In this document: one piece after another, positions 7,052 to 10,145 of the stretch
Layout: each line of letters begins with the position of its first letter
Numbering within the stretch: position 1 is the first letter of the stretch
Assembly (NCBI GenBank): GCA_001598975.1
Contig: BBXU01002158.1
Coordinates: 1-10,145 of the forward strand
DNA: 10,145 nucleotides
From: Parachlorella kessleri
Taxonomy: Eukaryota > Chlorophyta > Trebouxiophyceae > Chlorellales > Chlorellaceae
Direction: 5' to 3'
Made by a program: the position numbers and the translations under genes
Notes under the pieces: model-generated
Database searches by the model: none
Seen by the model: only the letters and a program-made list of their open reading frames with translations
What the model was told of the DNA's origin: nothing

Positions 7052-8715
7052 ATGTCTAGGAAAGTGTGCATTAGCATGGACCAATCGGCGGTGTCCAAGG
7101 GCGCCTTCCACTTTGCGTCGCAGCACTACGTGCGGGGAAGTGATGAGGTCCACTTGGTCACTGTTTTACAGCCTGCTGTCAAGTCGGAACTGGCTTTTGG
7201 CGCTGGGGGACGAGCCCCCCTGGTGAATGACGAGGTAAGGCGTGCTGCACTGTTGAAAGCCAAAGCTGGAACAGGAAAGGAGGAGGTTGGCACCGACCAC
7301 TAGCACTGCCCACGTTGCTGTGCTTGCTGTGCAGTGTGCAGTCAGGGCGGACGACCTAGCACAAGCGCAGCAGCTGCTGGAGGACTGTAAGCAGCAGTTA
7401 GAGAGGGCAGGAGTGAGTAAGCCATACAGAGGATGCCTGCAGCATGATATCGAGCGCTTCTGTTCTGCCAGACGAAGAGCATCTGCGCCTGCATGTGCTG
7501 GGTTGTGGTAGCAGGGCTGCATCTGGCACTAAGCATCCCTACCATCTGCCCCTTTAGGGGTGATTCTGATGCGCGGGGGGGCCCTGGGGCTACCCTTACT
7601 GAGTTGAGACTGCAAAATGAAATAAAGTGAGATAGAGAAGAACCCCATACAGCTTTGTGCAAGACTTGGGGCTTTGCTTGCCGCAGGTATCGGGAGAACG
7701 CATTGTTGTGCAGCCCCTGGTAGCCTGCATCGGCACCTCAAATGACGTAGCCCATCACATAGTGGACTACTCCAGCAAGCAGGGCTGCGACAGCCTGGTT
7801 GTGGGGAGTCGAGGCCTGGGGGAGACCCAAAAGTGAGTGCAGCCCGTGGGGAGTGAAGGGGCGGGGTGGGTGGGGCTTGGAAGGGTCTACTGGGTGCACT
7901 TTTTACATAGGCGGCAGGTAGCACAAAGTGAGGTTAGGCGGCTGTGAGCTGTGACAGGGCTGCAGAGGATGGCGGGCCCAATGGGGATGGCAGCAGGGAG
8001 CGGAGCTGTGCCTGCAGTCAGGGTTGTTCTGAGAGGGAGGTTGCACAAGTTGTATATGAGGTCCTGCCAGCAAGCACAATCCTGTGCGTACCTTATGGCT
8101 TGGGATGCGCTCGGCTGCGTGGGCTGCTTTACCTAACACACTACCCTTCATGTGATCCCAGCGTGCACCACTGATCTGCAATGAGCACTTACATCAGTCA
8201 CTGCCACTTGTCGAGAAGTTGACAGCTACACGCATGCCGCATGCGCAGGAAGATGCTGTCAATCTTTGGACTGGGCTCAGTGTCAGACTACATTGTGCGA
8301 CACGTGAGTATCGACTGCATCAGCCTCGGTGCCGCATGAGATGTCGCCTACCAAGTAATACCGACTGGGAGTCTGCAGGCGCAGCACATGTCGGCCCGGG
8401 TGTGGAGCTGCTCTCCCTACATGCTTAGTGGCCTTTGGTCCCTCAACATTGGGGAAGGTGGCAGACTGCGCAATGTGATCACTCTATCACAGCGGAAAGT
8501 GCTCAGACTTGATGCAGAGTATGCTGTCGGGGCTTGTTTGCCTGGGAACCTCCGCCAGTGGGGTCAGGCATTGCCCATGCCAGGCCGCATCTGGTTGGAT
8601 TAGCCCCTCACTCAACCTGCGCAGTGCAAGGCTGGGTACAAACACCTAGATTTTGGTGTGCCGCCTTGTGCAGGCCCCCTGTAATGTCATCGTCCACAAG
8701 GAGCACCCCAAGTGA
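7052..8715 (+). CDS. Universal stress protein (UspA-domain), 5 exons, complete
   Basis: Exons 7052-7234, 7335-7412, 7687-7832, 8249-8303 and 8674-8715 join in frame (504 nt) to 167 residues and TGA. All four introns are GT-AG (100, 274, 416 and 370 nt). One UspA domain fills the protein. The first strand, RKVCISMDQS, carries the nucleotide-binding Asp (D10). The second half has LVVGSRGLG (124-132) and LGSVSDYIVRHAPCNVIVHK (144-163), the glycine-rich ATP-binding loop and last strand. The spacing between G130 and GS at 145-146 is 14 residues where the classical motif has nine. The length fits plant and algal single-domain USPs. No signal or transit peptide is evident, so it is probably cytosolic. 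USPs bind ATP or other nucleotides and are linked to stress responses; the exact role is unknown. ATG 7052 is chosen because the conserved first strand starts at residue 3. Confidence 0.88.
7549..7560. repeat. CCCC-TTTA-GGGG hairpin in a USP intron
   Basis: A short inverted repeat with a four-base loop in the intron 7413-7686. It has the same design as CCCC-AAAT-GGGG at 2683-2694. No function is apparent. Confidence 0.6.
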
Positions 8716-9533
8716 GGGAGCCTACACACGTGCGGTGTCAGTTAGTAGCAGGCAATGTGGGTCCGAGAGGAGGTAAGGGCATGCTGGACTCACATCTGGT
8801 GATGGTGGCAGAAAGTGGGACAGAGAGGAGCAGAGTTGCACTGTACTGACAGCGCTGGACGTGATTGGCATGACTAGGGCGTTAGCGGGTGCATGTGCTG
8901 ATGTCAAGCAGTAGATCACGTTGATGGTGGCTAGCAATGCGAGCAGGAGGTGGGGGTGACTAAAATGACAGGGCTTGATGATGGCGCTGTACAGCAGTAG
9001 TTCATGGCAGCCTTCAGGGCGAATGATATATAACGAAAACCCAAGGGCTGCGCCCTTGCCTAGGGAGGACCGCTGAAATGTGACTTAGTAAGGGTGGCTG
9101 GTCGTGCGCATAGGGTTGAGGGTCAACCGTAGTGACAGGGGGCAATGCAAATATGAATATGTCCGGTGCAGCGTCTTGTGTTGCAATGTGGTAGCAGTCT
9201 AGTGCATGATGTCTGTATGGCTGCCCATCCCCAACTTACTAGCATGTTGTTTGTACCAGCATCTTTGGGTCGGGTGTGGGAGTTGACCAGCGTCATAAGC
9301 AGAGGAGCCTTGCCCACATGTCCTTGACGGGATCTGAGCGAAGAAGCATCCTAACCTCCCCGACTAGTCTCCCAGTGAGCCTTCCATGCGTTACACGTTC
9401 TCATCCCCATCCCCTGCTCGTGTCATAGATAGAGTTCAGTCCATGGTACTTCCTACAACATCCTGGTACACTCGAGTAACGAATGCTGGGAGCGCCCATC
9501 ATGCAATCCATGCACATGCGTGGTCAATATAAC
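8716..9533 (+). other. USP 3' UTR and inter-gene space
   Basis: No coding sequence is recognisable on either strand. No TGTAA appears on the plus strand between the USP stop and 9540, so the transcript may run about 830 nt past the stop. The region is less GC-rich than the coding parts and holds one clear hairpin (9042-9058). Confidence 0.5.
9042..9058. repeat. Hairpin CAAGGGC-TGC-GCCCTTG
   Basis: A perfect seven-base-pair stem with a three-base loop in the presumed USP 3' UTR, preceded by gatatataacg. It could be an RNA structure in the 3' UTR; this is only structural evidence. Confidence 0.6.
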
Positions 9534-9544
9534 TTACAGTGTAA
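9534..9544. terminator. Back-to-back poly(A) signals TTACA-G-TGTAA
   Basis: TGTAA on the plus strand (9540-9544) is the first such signal after the USP stop. TTACA (9534-9538) is TGTAA on the minus strand and lies 136 nt beyond the stop of the minus-strand gene. One base separates them. The two convergent genes would end at the same spot with transcripts overlapping by a few tens of bases. Confidence 0.6.
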
Positions 9545-9625
9545 ACCTAGTACAAGAGCACGCGGTTAGTCACGATGTGCGGCATGGCGTGTGAGCAACA
9601 ACAGAGCCCAGGGCCGGCCCCTGTT

Positions 9626-9642
9626 GGTCCCCAAGGGGGACC
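9626..9642. repeat. Hairpin GGTCCCC-AAG-GGGGACC
   Basis: A seven-base-pair stem with a three-base loop in the presumed 3' UTR of the minus-strand gene. On the minus strand it is followed by AACAGG, so GGGGACCAACA echoes GGGG(AAA)CCAACA in the intronic element at 2691-2794. Confidence 0.65.
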
Positions 9643-9673
9643 CCCCACGCTGCCGCCTCACTTCAGTAAGAGC

Positions 9674-10145
9674 TTACACCCCGTTGGGCTTGTTGTCAAC
9701 GTCGGACAGTGGCATGTACTGCGCCATGATGGCGCGTACCTCAGCCTGCACACGCGCGCACACACACACACACACACTGACACACGCGTGACACGCCACA
9801 CGGAAACCCACATAGCACACTTGGGAGGGCCATGTGCACTGGCGTACACAGGCCCTGGCCGCCGCTTTTCGTGGCAAGCCGCCTCAGGGGCGCACACGGC
9901 AGCAGACCCATGTAAGCAATTTGGCAACACAAGCGTCTACCCATGTACCTTCCCTCTCTGACAGCAGTCCCTGCCACCCTAAATGCAAGCCTCCCTGACA
10001 AGCCTCCCCCAGCCGCCGCACCTGGCAGCCCCGCCCGTACTCACATGCTGTCCCAGGCTGCACTGCACGCCCGCCACAGCTGCCCCTGGCTGGGGGGGCC
10101 CTGCCACCAGCAAGGGGGCTCCAAGCACTGCCGACAGAGAGGCCG
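9674..10145 (-). CDS. Unrecognised protein, last two exons (5'-partial)
   Basis: On the minus strand, exon 10145-10045 ends at a gtgagt donor and exon 9745-9674 follows a gtgtgcag acceptor, with a 299-nt intron between. Both are in phase 0 in the chosen frame and give 56 residues: a small hydrophobic, Ala/Gly/Pro-rich stretch (33 residues, VLGAPLLVAGPPQPG within it) then AEVRAIMAQYMPLSDVDNKP, NGV and TAA (9674-9676). The last exon looks convincingly coding. The upstream exon is less certain: another frame over 10145-10045 reads LWRACSAAWDSM but would join the last exon out of the good frame. I do not recognise the protein, and the rest lies beyond the window. Confidence 0.5.
9749..9778. repeat. 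CA/TG microsatellite at an intron 3' end
   Basis: On the minus strand this is a TG and CG repeat running directly into the gtgtgcag acceptor of the last exon of the minus-strand gene. It takes the place of a normal polypyrimidine tract. Confidence 0.85.

Noticed and set aside
8976..9076. Possible C/D box snoRNA (TGATGA at 8976, CTGA at 9073)
   Set aside because: The boxes are short enough to occur by chance, the flanks do not form a terminal stem, and no convincing internal D' box was seen.

Overview
The window is nuclear DNA from a green alga, most likely a chlorophycean of the Chlamydomonas/Haematococcus type. The support is GC-rich sequence, short exons split by many 100-850 nt GT-AG introns full of TG and G runs, TGTAA (the chlorophycean poly(A) signal) downstream of the genes, and a bacterial-type SRP54 that in such algae is the chloroplast protein. 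The exact genus cannot be fixed from the sequence.

Layout. (1) Positions 1-629 are the 3' part of an intron whose end carries three tandem copies of the acceptor and the start of the next exon. (2) Positions 630-5920 (+) hold the last ten exons of a chloroplast signal recognition particle 54 kDa GTPase gene. Ten exons join in one frame to give 371 residues, from just after the P-loop through the M domain to a natural stop. The N domain, P-loop and transit peptide lie upstream of the window. (3) Positions 5921-7051 are 3' UTR and intergenic sequence with a 61-bp tandem duplication. (4) Positions 7052-8715 (+) are a complete five-exon gene for a 167-residue universal stress protein. (5) Positions 8716-9673 are the untranslated space between two convergent genes, which appear to meet at back-to-back poly(A) signals (TTACAGTGTAA, 9534-9544). 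(6) Positions 9674-10145 (-) carry the last two exons of a gene I do not recognise.

The three genes show no functional link and no operon or system. cpSRP54 takes part in cotranslational insertion of plastid-encoded thylakoid proteins and, with cpSRP43, in LHCP targeting. The USP is a nucleotide-binding stress protein. The unusual content is mainly in the introns: repeated duplication of splice-site edges (three introns of one gene), a probable 5'-truncated retroelement inserted antisense with 12-bp target duplications, a GC-AG intron, and long G runs on the sense strand. I see no evidence for a new multi-gene system. All exon boundaries are my own reading of splice signals, reading frame and family conservation; no alignment or transcript data were available.
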